From positions 232,501 to 296,500 of the forward strand of contig JACEEZ010023452.1 of assembly GCA_016584305.1 (NCBI GenBank): DNA of 64,000 bases. Reading direction: 5' to 3'. This DNA comes from Chionoecetes opilio. Lineage: Eukaryota; Arthropoda; Malacostraca; Decapoda; Majidae. A program made the position numbers and the translations under genes. Shown here one piece after another: positions 45,245 through 59,285 of the stretch (positions are counted from its first letter, which is position 1; each line of letters opens with the position of its first letter). The notes beneath the pieces are model-generated. The model had not been told where the DNA came from. It saw only the letters and a program-made list of their open reading frames with translations, and did no database searches.

Positions 45245-45715
45245 AGTAATGACTGAAGACTTATGACTGATGACTTATGACTTATGATTTATGACTTAGG
45301 ACTTATGACTGATAACGTATGCTTTAGGACTAATGACTGATGACCTACTTATGACTGATGACTGATAACTTATGACTGATGACTGATGGCTTATGACTTA
45401 TGATTTATGACTGATGACTTACGACTTATGACTGATAACGTATGCTTTAGGACTGATGACTGATGACCTACTTATGACTGATGACTGATAACTTATGACT
45501 GATGACTGATGGCTTATGACTTATGATTTATGACTGATGACTTAGGACTTATGACTGATAACGTATGCTTTAGGACTGATGACTGATGATTGATGACCTA
45601 CTTATGACTGATGACTGATAACTTATGACTGATGGCTTATGACTTATGACTGATTACTTATGATTTATGACTTATGATTGATTTCTAATGACTTATGACT
45701 GATGACTTATGAAAA
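45245..45715. repeat. Degenerate ATGACTGATGACTT repeats
   Basis: Short units of ATGACTGATGACTTATGACT, organised in a higher-order unit of roughly 130-150 bp that recurs about three times. Confidence 0.85.
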
Positions 45716-45859
45716 ATAATCAGTATTCATGAGGTGACCGAGATACATGTTTCATAATTTTATATATTTCTTTTCTGTATTTTTTACCTTGCTTTTTTCT
45801 TACATTTTCAAGTTGTTTATATTTTCTCGCTTCCTCATTTTATTTTATTTCTCATTTCC

Positions 45860-46202
45860 ACTAGTCAGTCAGTCGTACAGTCAGTGTCTGTCAGTCGTAC
45901 AGTCAGTCAGTCAGTCGTACAGTCAGTGTCAGTCAGTCAGTCGTACAGTCAGTGTCAGTTGTACAGTCAGTGTCAGTGTCAGTCAGTAGTCAGTCAGTCG
46001 TACAGTCAGTGTCAGTCAGTCGTACAGTCAGTCAGTCAGTCGTACAGTCAGTGTCAGTCAGTCGTACAGTCAGTGTCAGTCAGTCGTACAGTCAGTCAGT
46101 CAGTCGTACAGTCAGTGTCAGTCAGTCGTACAGTCAGTATCAGTCAGTCGTACAGTCAGTGTCAGTCAGTCGTACAGTCAGTGTCAGTCAGTCGTACAGT
46201 CA
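45860..46202. repeat. CAGT-based tandem repeat
   Basis: Units of CAGTCAGTCGTACAGTCAGT with variable GTCAGT spacers. Confidence 0.92.
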
Positions 46203-46205
46203 ATT

Positions 46206-47078
46206 GGCTTTAACATGATTGCTACAATTTTATTTTCACCAGCGATCTTCAGTCAAATCATGCTTCAATCTTAGTGTAGGCTCCAATATTTTCTAAGATA
46301 AAGAAATTTGAGTATTATATTCCTCCACAAATTTTCATAAACGAATATTATGTCTCAAATACTTTTTAAATCTTGTACATTTCGATCTTGTTAAAATTGT
46401 AAATATTTATTGATACTGTTTCTTGAGGTTTAGATATTTCTTTGAACTCATAAATGTGTGTTCCTTATTAAAAGTCTTGTTTCTTGCATTCACAGAGACA
46501 GGTGAGTCGAGTGAAGTTTTCCAGCGTTGACTCGATTTCTTGTACGTCTAAAAGTAAGTATATATATAATAATTTATATCCCGTGTTATTATTGCATATA
46601 ACTTTGTCGTAAACAGTTACATTATTATTACTTCTCGTTCTCTATCAGATTTGATTATTGTTTCTAGTACTTCATTTCTTCATGATCCACCACCACCACC
46701 ACCTCCTCCTCCTCCCCCTCTTCCTCTTCCTCCTCCTTATCTATTCACTTCCAGATTAACAGAAATTTCATCGTGAAAAGAGAACAAACCGAAAATTCTA
46801 ACTCTTATCACGATACGTTGTCTTTAAAAAAAAAAAGTAGCTCTCACAGTGCAAGGATCGGTTTTGGAATTCGAAAGCTCTCCGGGAAATTGAATAATGC
46901 ATAACTATAACCTCCTTTCTCGTTATGTTGTGGAAAGTGAGTTTTGTTATGAATTGTGTTGTGTTTGGTATTGAGAATTGCTAGTGTTGTGACGAGAGGC
47001 TGTGTTGCGTCATTCTTCAGGTGTTGTTGGTTCGAAAACATGTTGAAGTGGCTGAGTAACCTTTAGCAGGGAGAGTTA

Positions 47079-47080
<2 letters not shown>
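46206..47080. other. No gene seen
   Basis: AT-rich sequence. A short CCACCACCTCCTCC tract lies near 46690-46740. Confidence 0.4.
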
Positions 47081-47122
<42 letters not shown>

Positions 47123-47124
<2 letters not shown>

Positions 47125-47420
47125 GGTACTCCGTAGTGTAGGGGTAGCACGCTCGGTTCACAACCGAAAAATCCCGGGTTCGATCCCCGGGCGGAGCGGA
47201 AACATATGGGCTGTTTCCTTAAAACCCGAGCCCCTGTCCACCCAGCAGTGAATGGGTACCGGGTGTTAGCCGGGGGTTTGTGACCCGCCTCCCGGGGTGC
47301 TGGCTTCGGCCAAAACCAAGCACTAAGGATGAATGATAAAAATGTTGATATGGAGACGGGGCCATACGAGCGTTGCTCTGGTCCTGTAAAATACAACTAG
47401 ATGAATACAACTAGATGAAT
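47123..47420 (+). mobile_element. tRNA-Val-derived SINE, copy 2, full length
   Basis: The head reads GGTACTCCGTAGTGTAGGGG with anticodon-loop-like TTCACAA and B-box GGGTTCGATCCCC. Body and tail are as in copy 1. A CA run lies immediately 5' and a short CA run 3'. Confidence 0.88.
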
Positions 47421-47654
47421 ACACACACAAGCAAGGTGAAAAACAGACAGACAGACATTCAAAAGTTTCATCGGTGTGTGAATGTTGAAGAAAGGAATCG
47501 TCTTGAACTGCCTTGCTATTTTTTTTTCTATCTTGTGTGTGTGTGTGTGTGTGTTGTGTTTGAGTAAGAGTTAAACAATATAATCATAATTTAATATTTT
47601 CCCAGCCAAACCAGTTCATATGTAGGACAGTTCCGGGTTTAAATATGTAATTGT

Positions 47655-48462
47655 CTACCATCACCACCATCACCACCATCACCACCATCACCACCATCAC
47701 CACCATCACCTCAACCACCATCACCACCATCACCTCAACCACCATCACCACCATCACCTCAACCACCATCACCACCATCACCTCAACCACCATCACCACC
47801 ATCACCACCATCACCTCAACCACCATCACCACCATCACCTCAACCACCATCACCACCATCACCACCATCACCTCAACCACCATCACCACCATCACCTCAA
47901 CCACCATCACCACCATCACCTCAACCACCATCACCACCATCACCTCAACCACCATCACCACCATCACCTCAACCACCATCACCACCATCACCTCAACCAC
48001 CATCACCACCATCACCTCAACCACCATCACCACCATCACCTCAACCACCATCACCACCATCACCTCAACCACCATCACCACCATCACCTCAACCACCATC
48101 ACCACCATCACCTCAACCACCATCACCACCATCACCTCAACCACCATCACCACCATCACCTCAACCACCATCACCACCATCACCTCAACCACCATCACCA
48201 CCATCACCTCAACCACCATCACCACACATCACCATCACCACCATCACAACCACCATCCCCCACCCATCCAAACCACCTCAACCACCATCACACACTCAAC
48301 CACCATCACCACCATCACCTCAACCACCATCACCACCATCACCTCACCACCATCACCACCATCACCTCAACCACCATCACCACCATCACCTCAACCACCA
48401 TCACCACCATCACCTCAACCACCATCACCACCATCACCTCAACCACCATCACCACCATTACC
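47655..48462. repeat. 24-bp minisatellite, over 30 copies
   Basis: Unit CACCATCACCACCATCACCT plus CAAC. Being a multiple of three with no stop, it opens frames on both strands (Thr/Ile and Val/Met rich). There is one disturbed segment near 48228-48300. Confidence 0.95.
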
Positions 48463-48662
48463 ACGTGGATGAACCTTAGTAAACACATTATAGACAGACA
48501 GCCTTCCAGTATTGCCCTAGTTAACCCACTCACCTTTGCTGTGCGCGGGAAACGTACCCCAATTAGATACCAGAAGTGACAGGTCAAATTTTTTCCCTTG
48601 AGCCTTTCGAATCCACACTATCTTTCTCTCCCTCTCACCTTCTTAGTTATCTAGTGTATCTG

Positions 48663-48663
<1 letters not shown>

Positions 48664-48752
<89 letters not shown>

Positions 48753-48770
48753 TGTGTTGTGTCTGTGTCT

Positions 48771-48815
<45 letters not shown>

Positions 48816-48851
48816 GCTGTATGATGTGTGTGTGTGTGTGTGGCTGCATGA

Positions 48852-48891
<40 letters not shown>

Positions 48892-48927
48892 ATGTGTGTG
48901 TGTGTGTGGGGCTGTGTGTGTGTGTGT

Positions 48928-49015
<88 letters not shown>
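48664..49015. repeat. (GT)n microsatellite, about 350 bp
   Basis: GT with GTCT, GGCTG and GATG interruptions. The block containing GGCTGYATGATG is duplicated. Confidence 0.95.
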
Positions 49016-49019
<4 letters not shown>

Positions 49020-49435
49020 AGACATGCTCTTTAGTTGTTAACCCTTTGTAATGATAACGTAATGATGATGGTATTAATTATCATAATGATATAATGACAA
49101 AAAGCTTTTAACATACAAATTTCCATCTCCCGAACAAGTGGCATGTAAAAATAAACATTCTTTTTTTTTGTCCTTTTGGGAAATGACTGCCTAGGGGGAG
49201 GGGGAAGGGGGGTACCTAGGGGAGGGGATTCCACCTTGTCGCCCTCGTCCCTTTAAAGTCGCCTCGCACGCCACACAGACACATTCCCCGCGCTGTGTGT
49301 CATGGCTGGTTGCATGGTGAAACCCAGGCTGCACTGCGGGGCTGTGGCTTGTGGGCGGCGGTGGGAGTGTTGTGGGCGGCGGAGTGGCCACATTGCTACG
49401 CCAATGAAAAAACAATGTCCAACCTCACATTTTTG

Positions 49436-49519
49436 TGTCAGGTGTGGGGTTCGAACCCACGCACTCTTGCGAGTACCAGAACTTAAGTCTGGCGCCTTAG
49501 ACCGCTCGGCCAACCTGAC
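49436..49519 (-). tRNA. tRNA-Leu(UAA)
   Basis: Minus strand, 84 nt. The acceptor stem GTCAGGT pairs with ACCTGAC, discriminator A. The A-box region is TGGCCGAGCGG, the anticodon arm CCAGA-CTTAAGT-TCTGG gives anticodon TAA, a long variable arm follows (typical of Leu), and the T-arm carries the B-box GGTTCGAACCC. A T6 Pol III terminator lies about 24 nt downstream (plus 49407-49412). All stems pair, so the gene looks functional rather than SINE-like. Confidence 0.95.
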
Positions 49520-49822
49520 ATGCAGAGTGACGGAGCAATGATGATATTAATAACAAATAATAATACAGCCTCCTGCATTTTTTCATATTCATCCTTTTGG
49601 CCTTATTTTTCATTTCCTTTCCTTCCTCACCTGTCTCCCTCCGCCTCCCTCCCTTGCACGGTGCACGTAACACAGGGATTGCAGGGCTGGGCGCCGCTCG
49701 TAGCCTCTCGCTCCACCCATAAAAACGATCGCGAGCACAAACTGTTCCCTTCAGCACGTACGGTTATCATGGAACAAAAACTGAAGAGAGTGAAGAGTAT
49801 CTAGGTTGAACAATGCCAGCAA

Positions 49823-50295
49823 TATTTTCAGACAGTGTTAAAAGAGAAAGGTGAAGGGGAGGGAAGGTGCCTTTTCCCCTTTTTTTGGTTCAGCTCATCC
49901 ATTAAAAGTAAACCTCTAGTGTCATGTAGCATAGACGCCTAGCGCAGGTAACCTAATTATCAGCCTAATTATAATGGAATTCCTCAGTTTCTATACTATC
50001 TACATCTGCATTGATTAATTAAGCAACCTTTGTATTGATTAATCGTAATTTATTCACTACACAATTCTTAAAAGTATTTACGTTCCGCACACAATCGTTA
50101 TCGTCCTATGCAAACAACTTTTTTTCTCCTAAATATATAATATTTCGTATATATTTTCAGACAGTGTTGAAAGAGAAAAGAGAAGGGGAGGGAAGGTGGC
50201 TTTTCCCCTGTTTTTGCTTCAGCTCATCCATTAGAAGTAAACCCCTAGTGTCATGTAGTGCAGACACCTAACGCAGCTAACCTAATTATCAGCCA
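49823..50295. repeat. Two direct copies of a 143-bp segment
   Basis: 49823-49965 and 50153-50295 share TTTTCAGACAGTGTT, GGGGAGGGAAGGTG, CAGCTCATCCATTA and GTAACCTAATTATCAGCC-type ends at roughly 90 percent identity. It is a local duplication or two copies of an unrecognised element. Confidence 0.85.
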
Positions 50296-50372
50296 TTACG
50301 TTACCTGATACCTAGTGCTTCAGTGCGACCTTGTTCATCGTTTCCTCTACTTCCTCCACTTCTCTCTCTCAG

Positions 50373-50568
<196 letters not shown>

Positions 50569-50599
50569 ATCTTCAGAGCGGATGATGATCTCTGGATGA

Positions 50600-51340
50600 C
50601 AACACAAGATGAGAGTGAATAACAGTAACTTTATGTATTAACAAAGCGTCTAAATAGGAGTAGCTTATATACATACCTAACATTTATTCATACCATCAGT
50701 AACTGCAGGTGATACTGTGCTCTAATGTAGATGAAAAGAACCCTGTGAGAAATAAAAAGGCATATCTGCGTTATTCATGTTATGTCTGTCTTGTAGAAAA
50801 TGGCAAAAAATGAAGATATTTGCTGAGTTTCGTTTTCTTCTTCTATTCGTTATTTCTTATGTCATAGAGATAATAGTAGAAAATAAGGATATATATTAAT
50901 CTTCCAGTAGTGCCCGTCGTCCAGGATTTGTTTATCACTGTGTAGAGATGCAACAGTCACCCTCGTGTACACAAAAATAAGATAGTAGAAGAGAAATTAA
51001 AATAGAAGTTAGAAGTCTAAAATAGAAATTATCGTACCCTCTCACTCCTCTTGGTGGGTCAGTAAGATCTTGAGGAGGGTCATTGGAGGTCAGTGAATGA
51101 TATGAGGAAAATATTGGAAACAAACTGACTATGAGGGAATAATAAACCAAGGTGTGACAGACATAGACATAAATACTCCCAGCAACAACGACTGTGATAT
51201 AAACAGCATGGCCTTGAAATGCCTGAGTCGTGAGTCAGGAAGGTCGTGCGTTCATTACTCATGTCTTACTTTCTCTCCCTCCCTATGTCTTACTTTATTT
51301 CTTTACTAACTTATTCCATCCTTTATTTTTGTTCCATTCT
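50600..51340. other. No gene seen
   Basis: AT-rich spacer without supported features. Confidence 0.4.
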
Positions 51341-51344
51341 TAAT

Positions 51345-51635
51345 TTTCTCTTCTCTCCTTATTCTTCTCTCTCTTCTCCTTATTCTTCTCTCTCTTCTCC
51401 TTATTCTTCTCTCTCTTCTCCTTATTCTTCTCTTTCTTCTCCTTATTCTTCTCTCTCTTCTCCTTATTCTTCTCTCTTCTCCTTATTCTTCTCTCTCTTC
51501 TCCTTATTCTTCTCTCTCTTCTCCTTATTCTTCTCTCTTCTCTCCTTATTCTTCTCTCTCTTCTCCTTATTCTTCTCTCTCTTCTCCTTATTCTTCTCTC
51601 TCTTCTCCTTATTCTTCTCGCTCTTCTCCTTACTT
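51345..51635. repeat. 19-bp tandem repeat
   Basis: About 15 units of CTCTCTTCTCCTTATTCTT with length variants of 17-21 bp. Confidence 0.92.
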
Positions 51636-52214
51636 TTTTTCTTTATTTACTTTTCCATCTTATATTTCTTTCCTTTCTTATTGTTCTCTTCTCTCCTTAT
51701 TCTTCTCTTTCTTCTCCACCTTAATTTTCTTTTCCATATATAACCGTTTACCTTCTCCCGACCTCTCTTTCCCTTCTCACCGTACTTGACTCCCTTTCCT
51801 TTCTCTCTCGCTCTCATTTCTTTCCTCCTCTTACCGGTTTCCTCGTCACTTATATTCACTTGCTCTCTCCTTTCTTTCTCTACCCTCACTCTCTCCTTGC
51901 ACTCCCTTCTATTTACTTCTATTCATTCCTAGTCTTGCCTTCCTAAAGATGAAAGAAAGATAGAATGAAGTCAAGAACGTCAAAAGAAAGAAAATAAGAA
52001 ACGAACTTTTAGAATTATGGGTAAGATTTTGATATCTGAGTTAATGTTTTGTTAACGGTGTTCAGAATAAGAGGAGTTGAGATTTATATAATATTATGAA
52101 TGTTTCTGAACCTACATACACACGGGTTTCTAGGCAGACAAGAGAAATATTAAATCAAAGTGACCAGGTGTGTAATTTTTTTGTATCTTAGTTGGAACAC
52201 ATTCACTTAACATG

Positions 52215-52684
<470 letters not shown>

Positions 52685-52689
52685 GCACG

Positions 52690-53640
52690 AGAGCCAGTCA
52701 AGATGAAAGTAATACTGTTGTTCGCTCTCGTTGTGTCCATTTTTCCTTCCATTCTCTCTTAGTTTGTCTAGAAAGACGTAAGCCATCTATTTAGTGCGTC
52801 TGTCTGGCCTGTTACTGCCTTAGGAAAGCATTAACACGTGCAACTAAATGCCAACGACTTTAACAAATTGAACCTGTGGGCTAAACATACCTACCCCAAA
52901 AAAAAAAAAAAAAAAAAAGTGACGAATCGTATAATATATTGCTTGCATGTATTTGTTCGCATTATATTTACCTGTTTCTCACCCTCACACCTGTCTCTAA
53001 ACACCAATTTCCTCCCCACTTTCCTGCTTCATTATAAAGTCTAGTATAAGTATAAAGTTACATTATATAAGTGGTTTCATTATAATTATAGTAACTATCG
53101 TTTTATATTTGCTTACGTGTCCTGGGTTACTGTCATCCCACACCTGTTTCGTCTCGTACCTCGCCACCTATGTTCACCTCTACCGTAGATAACATTATAG
53201 TCGCCACCTGCACTAATGTCGTCAGTCGCCATATATTACGAATTATAGCATCACTACTGATTTGTATGTGCCACTGAAGATGATACACAGTAGTTTATAT
53301 CATGACTGTATAATCTACCCTGTTTCAGCGTTGTTTTATGCTTTGTATCTGCAAGTATAAACTGTATCAAATTTCACTACTCGTTTTTTTCGGGCGACGA
53401 CAGACAGCAGCTGACGTAAATACTAGCTGGCGAATGGCGATCTTAGTGCAGCCGGTACCAACGTCGCCACTCAGTTTTTATTTTGGTAATTTGTTCATTT
53501 ATAGCCATAATATGACACAGATGAAGACACAAAATGACACAAACTCTCCAGATAGCCCCTTCTAACTGTCCTGAAATCATGGATGTAGAAATGTAAGTAT
53601 TAACGCCACCAGACGTCTGTAAATCGAAAAGAAACATTGT
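52690..53640. other. No gene seen; poly-A run near 52898-52918
   Basis: AT-rich sequence without a supported feature. Confidence 0.4.
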
Positions 53641-53642
53641 GT

Positions 53643-53733
53643 TGGCGACTTTAGTGTTATTTACGGTACACCTGCTGCCACACACCTGGCGACTTTAGTG
53701 TTATTTACGGTACACCTGCTGCCACACACCTGT
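53643..53733. repeat. Tandem duplication of about 45 bp
   Basis: GGCGACTTTAGTGTTATTTA then CGGTACACCTGCTGCCACAC occurs twice in a row, identical over nearly the whole unit, followed by a partial third end. Confidence 0.85.
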
Positions 53734-53851
53734 TGCCACACACCTGTCCTTCCAACACCTTTGCTCTCTGACTCTCTCTCTATGTTAGGTGTGGTCCGTA
53801 GGTGTGTGTACGTGAGCTAATGTGAAGGTTACTATTTATTTAAGACTCCGC

Positions 53852-54042
<191 letters not shown>

Positions 54043-54226
54043 CGGTACGAGGTCGTTGTCCCGTATGTAAAACCCGTAGTGAAGTAAGGCTTGAGAGGCA
54101 CTTTCATCTAGATTCTCAACCTGTTTTTAACTAGAAAATTTCAGTTTTACAGTTTTGTTTTAACATTTCTTCAGTTTTTTAAAATTATTATATTATTATC
54201 AAGACTTAATACAAGCTTTGCAATAG

Positions 54227-54281
<55 letters not shown>

Positions 54282-54455
54282 GAGAGAGAGAGAGAGAGAG
54301 ACACCACGAGAAGGCAACAAAGAGCAGCAGACGAAGAAAAGAGAAAGAGACGACACACACACACACGACAGGTAAACAACAACAAACACAGCAGTCGACG
54401 ATACCCGGGCGGAGTCTGAACAACAGAGGATGCCAAAACCCGACAGGCGTCACCC

Positions 54456-54640
54456 AGCAGAACCCCGGAAGTCCCGGGTTCGATCCCGGGGGAGGCCGGA
54501 CAGCATGGACCTTAAACCGATGCCCTGTCAACAATTTGAATGGGAAACGGGTGCCACGAGCGGGTTGTCTGGCCCCCCCACACGGTGATGGCTTCGGCCC
54601 TTAATACTATCCAGCAAGGTGCATGATATAAAAGCTATAT
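54456..54640 (+). mobile_element. Degenerate SINE relative
   Basis: Contains CCCGGGTTCGATCCCGGG, CAATTTGAATGGGAAACGGG and GATGGCTTCGGCCC. These are diverged equivalents of blocks in the tRNA-Val SINE. The 5' part is lost in GA repeats. Confidence 0.55.
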
Positions 54641-54883
54641 GAGTTAGGGGCATTGAAACATTAGCATCTGGCACAACCTGAAAAAAACAGCGAGTGTCCC
54701 TTCAAATCAGTACACAGCGCCACGCCTTGCATACATCATGAAGCTATGGTAGGAGATGAAACACGCCGAACGTCACGATTAAAGCAGAAGTGTCGTCCTT
54801 CAAAAGTACAGGAGAGTTCTGGAGCTGGGGAAGCGACGTAGAGAGCCCGAGAAAGCCCGCACGATATCGAGATTGACGTCATT

Positions 54884-55346
<463 letters not shown>

Positions 55347-56525
55347 ATTTTTGATCTGTTTCTGTTTTTCTGTATCTTCTGTAGACTTGTCCCCCATCTT
55401 TGTAAATCCGCCCCCACCTTGTCTCAGTAACCTTGTAAACTTGTAACTTGTGAGAGAGAGAAAAAAAGTGGACTCCCTTCCTCTGCATCCAATTACTATT
55501 CAAAGTTGCAAGGATAAGGAGGAGAAATTTGCATTAAGAAAAAAGGCAATGAGGAAAGTAAAAATATTAACAATAATAGAATTGCTAAAAGAAATGGCAT
55601 GACATGGTGTGTGTTTTTTGTTCTTTCTAATTCTTGTATCTGTCTTTGTAATGGATAGAGAAAGCAAGAAAGAAGGAAGGCGGAAAGGAAGTAGGAAGAA
55701 TAGAGAAGGAACAAAGCAGTGTAAATAAGCAGAGATCAAAAGAAGAGTTAAAAAAGTCATGAAAACGAAAGTGTGCAATGATTATAAACTCCCCGTGACC
55801 GAGAAAAAAAATAGTATTCAGGTCACTTGTTTACAAAGAGATGACCTTGACCTCACACCACGCCCAGCCCCTCCCTCCTTTCCTCCTCCACTATTCTTCC
55901 TCCACCTCCTCCTTCTCCTTCTATCCTTCCCACTCATTTCTCTCCCTCCGTTCCTCCTCCTTCTTCCTCTCCTCCTCCTCCTCCTCCTCCTCCTCCTCCT
56001 TCCTTTCCTTTCATGCTTCCCACTCACTCCTTTCCTTTCCTCTCCTGCACCTCTCCTCCCTTCCTTCCCTCCCTTCCTTCTCTCCCTCCTTCCACCTTGA
56101 ACCTGTCTCTCTATCTTGCCCAAAGGGAGGTAAATATGCTCACCTTTTAAGGGAGGAAAGAAAGAGAAGGCTTAAGTAAGGAAGGCAAGGTAAAGGGAAT
56201 GAAGGATGGAGGAAAGGAAGCGAGATTAAGAAGAAAGGTTCAGAGGGAAATGAAGGAGATAAATTGTGTTAGATGAAAGGAGATGATTGGCCATGGAAGA
56301 AAGTGAATGATGAGATTTGATATATTTGGAGGTTACGTGGGAGGAGGAGGAGGAGGAGGAGGAGGAGGAGGAGGAACCAGTAAAGTACGTAGGTATAGGA
56401 GAGAACAGAAAGAGGGGGGTGGAGGAGGTCAACTTTCGTAGTGACATTAATTTTAAAACAAAACATAATAAGGAAGGTGTATTTATGAAGACAATAATAA
56501 AACACGAAAATACTTAGTTCGAATC
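55347..56525. other. No gene seen; C/T-rich and GGA tracts
   Basis: TCC-rich sequence at 55860-56090 and (GGA)n at 56340-56375. No supported gene. Confidence 0.45.

Positions 56526-56529
<4 letters not shown>

Positions 56530-56595
<66 letters not shown>
56530..56595. repeat. (CA)n microsatellite, left of SINE copy 3
   Basis: Pure CA run ending at the SINE head. Confidence 0.95.
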
Positions 56596-56596
<1 letters not shown>

Positions 56597-56597
<1 letters not shown>

Positions 56598-56892
56598 TGG
56601 TACTCCGTGGTGTAAGGGAAGCACGCTCGGTTCACAACCGAGAAGTCCCGGGTTCGATCCCCGGGCGGAGCGGAAACAGATGGGTTGTTTCCTTAAAACC
56701 CGAGCCCCTGTCCACCCAGCAATGAATGGGTACCGGGTGTTAGCCGGGGTTTGTGACCTGCTCTCCGGGGTGCTGGCTTCGGCCAACACAAAGCACTAAG
56801 GATGAATGATTAAAATGTTGATATGGAGACGGGGCCATACGAGCATTGCTCAGGCCCTGTAAAATACAACTAGATGAACTAGATGAATGAAT
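56597..56892 (+). mobile_element. tRNA-Val-derived SINE, copy 3, full length
   Basis: Same head, body and tail as copy 2, with TTTGG before TACTCCGTGG. The anticodon-stem region CTCGGTTCACAACCGAG pairs perfectly. CA repeats lie on both sides. Confidence 0.88.
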
Positions 56893-56999
56893 ACACACAC
56901 ACACACCCACACACACACACAAGATAATGGTGATAGTGAAAATTGTGATAAATGAGGAAGGAGAGAAAATAACAAGTGAGATCATATGATTAATTGATA

Positions 57000-57125
57000 A
57001 TAGTCGTAGGTCTAAGGTCTAAGGTCTAAGGGATAGGGTAAGGTAGGTATAAGATAGGTATGTAGGTAGGTAGGTAGGTATATATAAGTGATGGTTTAGG
57101 TCATATATAGAACCCGAAAATAACA
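57000..57125. repeat. Short GTCTAAG and TAGG repeats
   Basis: Three copies of GGTCTAA and several GTAGG/GTAT units. Confidence 0.7.
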
Positions 57126-57319
57126 TGATCAAACATCGTATATGGTCACCTGTTGTTTTTATGTTCAGGTTAAACAGGTGTGTACAGACCCCCCCCCCCC
57201 TTTACCTGACCTGTTATTCACCTGTTAACGGGAGGGGCGACTGTCCTACTTACCTGTTTATCTGTTTGTCTATCTGTTCCATGGTGCCGTGTTTCTATTT
57301 GTTGTTTTTTATGATCTGT

Positions 57320-57570
57320 TTTTCTGTTGCGTTGCGTTTATTATTATCTGTGTTTCTGTTTTTCTGTTGCGTTGCGTTTATTATTATCTGTTTTTCTGTT
57401 TTTATGTTGCGTTTATTATTATCTGTGTTTCTGTTTTTATGTTGCGTTTATTATTATCTGTGTTTCTGTTTTTATGTTGCGTTTATTATTATCTGTGTTT
57501 CTGTTTTATATTGCGTTTATTATTATCTGTTTTTCTGTTTAATGTTCTGTTTATTATTATCTGTGTTTCT
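57320..57570. repeat. About 35-bp tandem repeat
   Basis: Units of GCGTTTATTATTATCTGTGT then TTCTGTTTTTATGTT, about six copies with length variants. Confidence 0.88.
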
Positions 57571-57631
57571 GTCTGTTATTATTTATATGTATGTCTGTCT
57601 ATCTCTCTCTCACCTTTTCTTCACATTTAGT

Positions 57632-57885
57632 CTCTTATCTGCTATTCTCTCCAATCTTATCTGCTATTCTCTCCAATCTTATCTGCTATTCTCTCCAATC
57701 TTATCTGCTATTCTCTCCAATCTTATCTGCTATTCTCTCCAATCTTATCTGCTATTCTCTCCAATCTTATCTGCTATTCTCTCTAATCTTATCTGCTATT
57801 CTCTCCAATCTTATCTGCTATTCTCTCCAATCTTATCTGATATTCTCTCCAATCTTATCTGCTATTCTCTCCAATCTTATCCGTC
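57632..57885. repeat. 22-bp minisatellite, about 12 copies
   Basis: Nearly perfect units of TATCTGCTATTCTCTCCAAT plus CT. Confidence 0.95.
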
Positions 57886-58032
57886 ATCCCTCACTGCCTC
57901 ACCACGCCCACCCATCACCCCGCCCCTCCCAACGCCCTCATTTTAGTCCTGAAGGCAAGCTACTTTTTTTTCTTTTCTCTCCCTCCTCCTTCCTCCTCCT
58001 CCTCCTCCTCCTCCTCCTCCTCTCCAGTTCAG

Positions 58033-58216
58033 TCTTTCCTTAGCTATTAAATTTGGTGGTTGTCGAACCATAAAATTACGAAAGTTCACTGAATATTACC
58101 AAATTAGTTAGTGGACAAGGTACAAACCGGTCATAGCTAAAAAATTGCTTATAGTCACTACCCATCGTCTAATGGTACACAATTACAATGGAAATTACGT
58201 TCTGGGCCTCAAGGTG
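58033..58216. mobile_element. piggyBac-like MITE, copy 3, left end degraded
   Basis: The right end TTCTGGGCCTCAAGGTGTTA and inner CAATGGAAATTACG match copies 1 and 2. The left end is lost in a T/C-rich tract. Confidence 0.6.
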
Positions 58217-58994
58217 TTAATAACTTACATTGTACCATGAGAACCCCCTCCTCTCCTCCTCCTCCTCCTCCTCCTCCTCCTCCTCCTCCTCCTCCTCCTC
58301 CTCACTCACCACTGTGGTGTGGTGTCCTGTACAGACGTGCCCTAACCTCGCTCCCAGCCTTGCACCTCACCCGACACCTCACCCCCAAAACGCTGAGTGT
58401 TCCATTAGTTTCAAAATTCTAGCCTTTAATTTATACCTTTACTCTCTGACTCGTAAAATTAGAGAAGTATACATATTCAAAGTAATTCATACACAAACAC
58501 AAGTGTTTAAACTTGATAGGATAAGAGTGTTTTATTAGCACAGTCCTTAACCCTAATACAGCGTGCTCCCACAAAAACACTATAATCCCTTAGGAATTTC
58601 TTCTTCGCTTACATGCCGTCGGCCCTTGACCCTTATGTACCCGTGCAGAGGTAGTTTGTGCCAAGCAATATTTTGAATAGGTAACCATGGTAAATGCCGC
58701 TTATGTGTTATGAACGCAAAACTTCGTAGTTTCATGATATGTATCAATATTCTGCAAGAGCACCGTCCTCAGGATAACGCGACTCCTCATCGCAAACGCC
58801 ACCTCCCTTCCACGCCTGTTGAACCTGACTACGATTCAATTCCCCCGCCTGTTCACAACTGACTCACACTCCTTTCTCGCCTGTTTGACCTGAACTCTCA
58901 TCCCTTAACACCTGTACTTAGTGGATCCGAAACACTCTCCCTCCACCCTGTAATTTCTCCTCCTCTCCCTCCACACCATCCCCTCCACCTCGCC

Positions 58995-59260
58995 TCCACT
59001 CTCCACCCACCACATCCTCCTCCTCCTCCTCCTCCTCCTTCCTCCTCCCTCCTCCTCCGCCCTCCTCCTCCTCCTCCTCTCCCCACCCAACCCACCAGCC
59101 CGCCCCCCTCCTCCTCCTCCTCTCCTCCTCCTCCTCCTCCTCCTCCCTTTCCCCATCTTCCCCTTGCCCTCCTCCTCTGCCTCCTGCCCCTCATCTTCCT
59201 CCACCCCTACCTCCTCCTCCTCCACCCCTTTTTTCCCCCTCCTCCTCCCCCTGCCACCTC
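58995..59260. repeat. (TCC)n-rich tract
   Basis: Clustered TCC with CCCACC interruptions. Shorter TCC tracts lie at 57985-58022 and 58250-58303. Confidence 0.9.
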
Positions 59261-59285
59261 CTCCTCCTCTTTCCCATGTTCACAC

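Noticed and set aside
46498..46503. A six-base micro-exon (AGACAG between AG and GTGAGT)
   Set aside because: Splice-like borders occur by chance and no partner exons were found.
58898..59225. Gly/Arg/Glu-rich minus-strand ORFs
   Set aside because: Read-through of TCC microsatellites; no unique segment or promoter.
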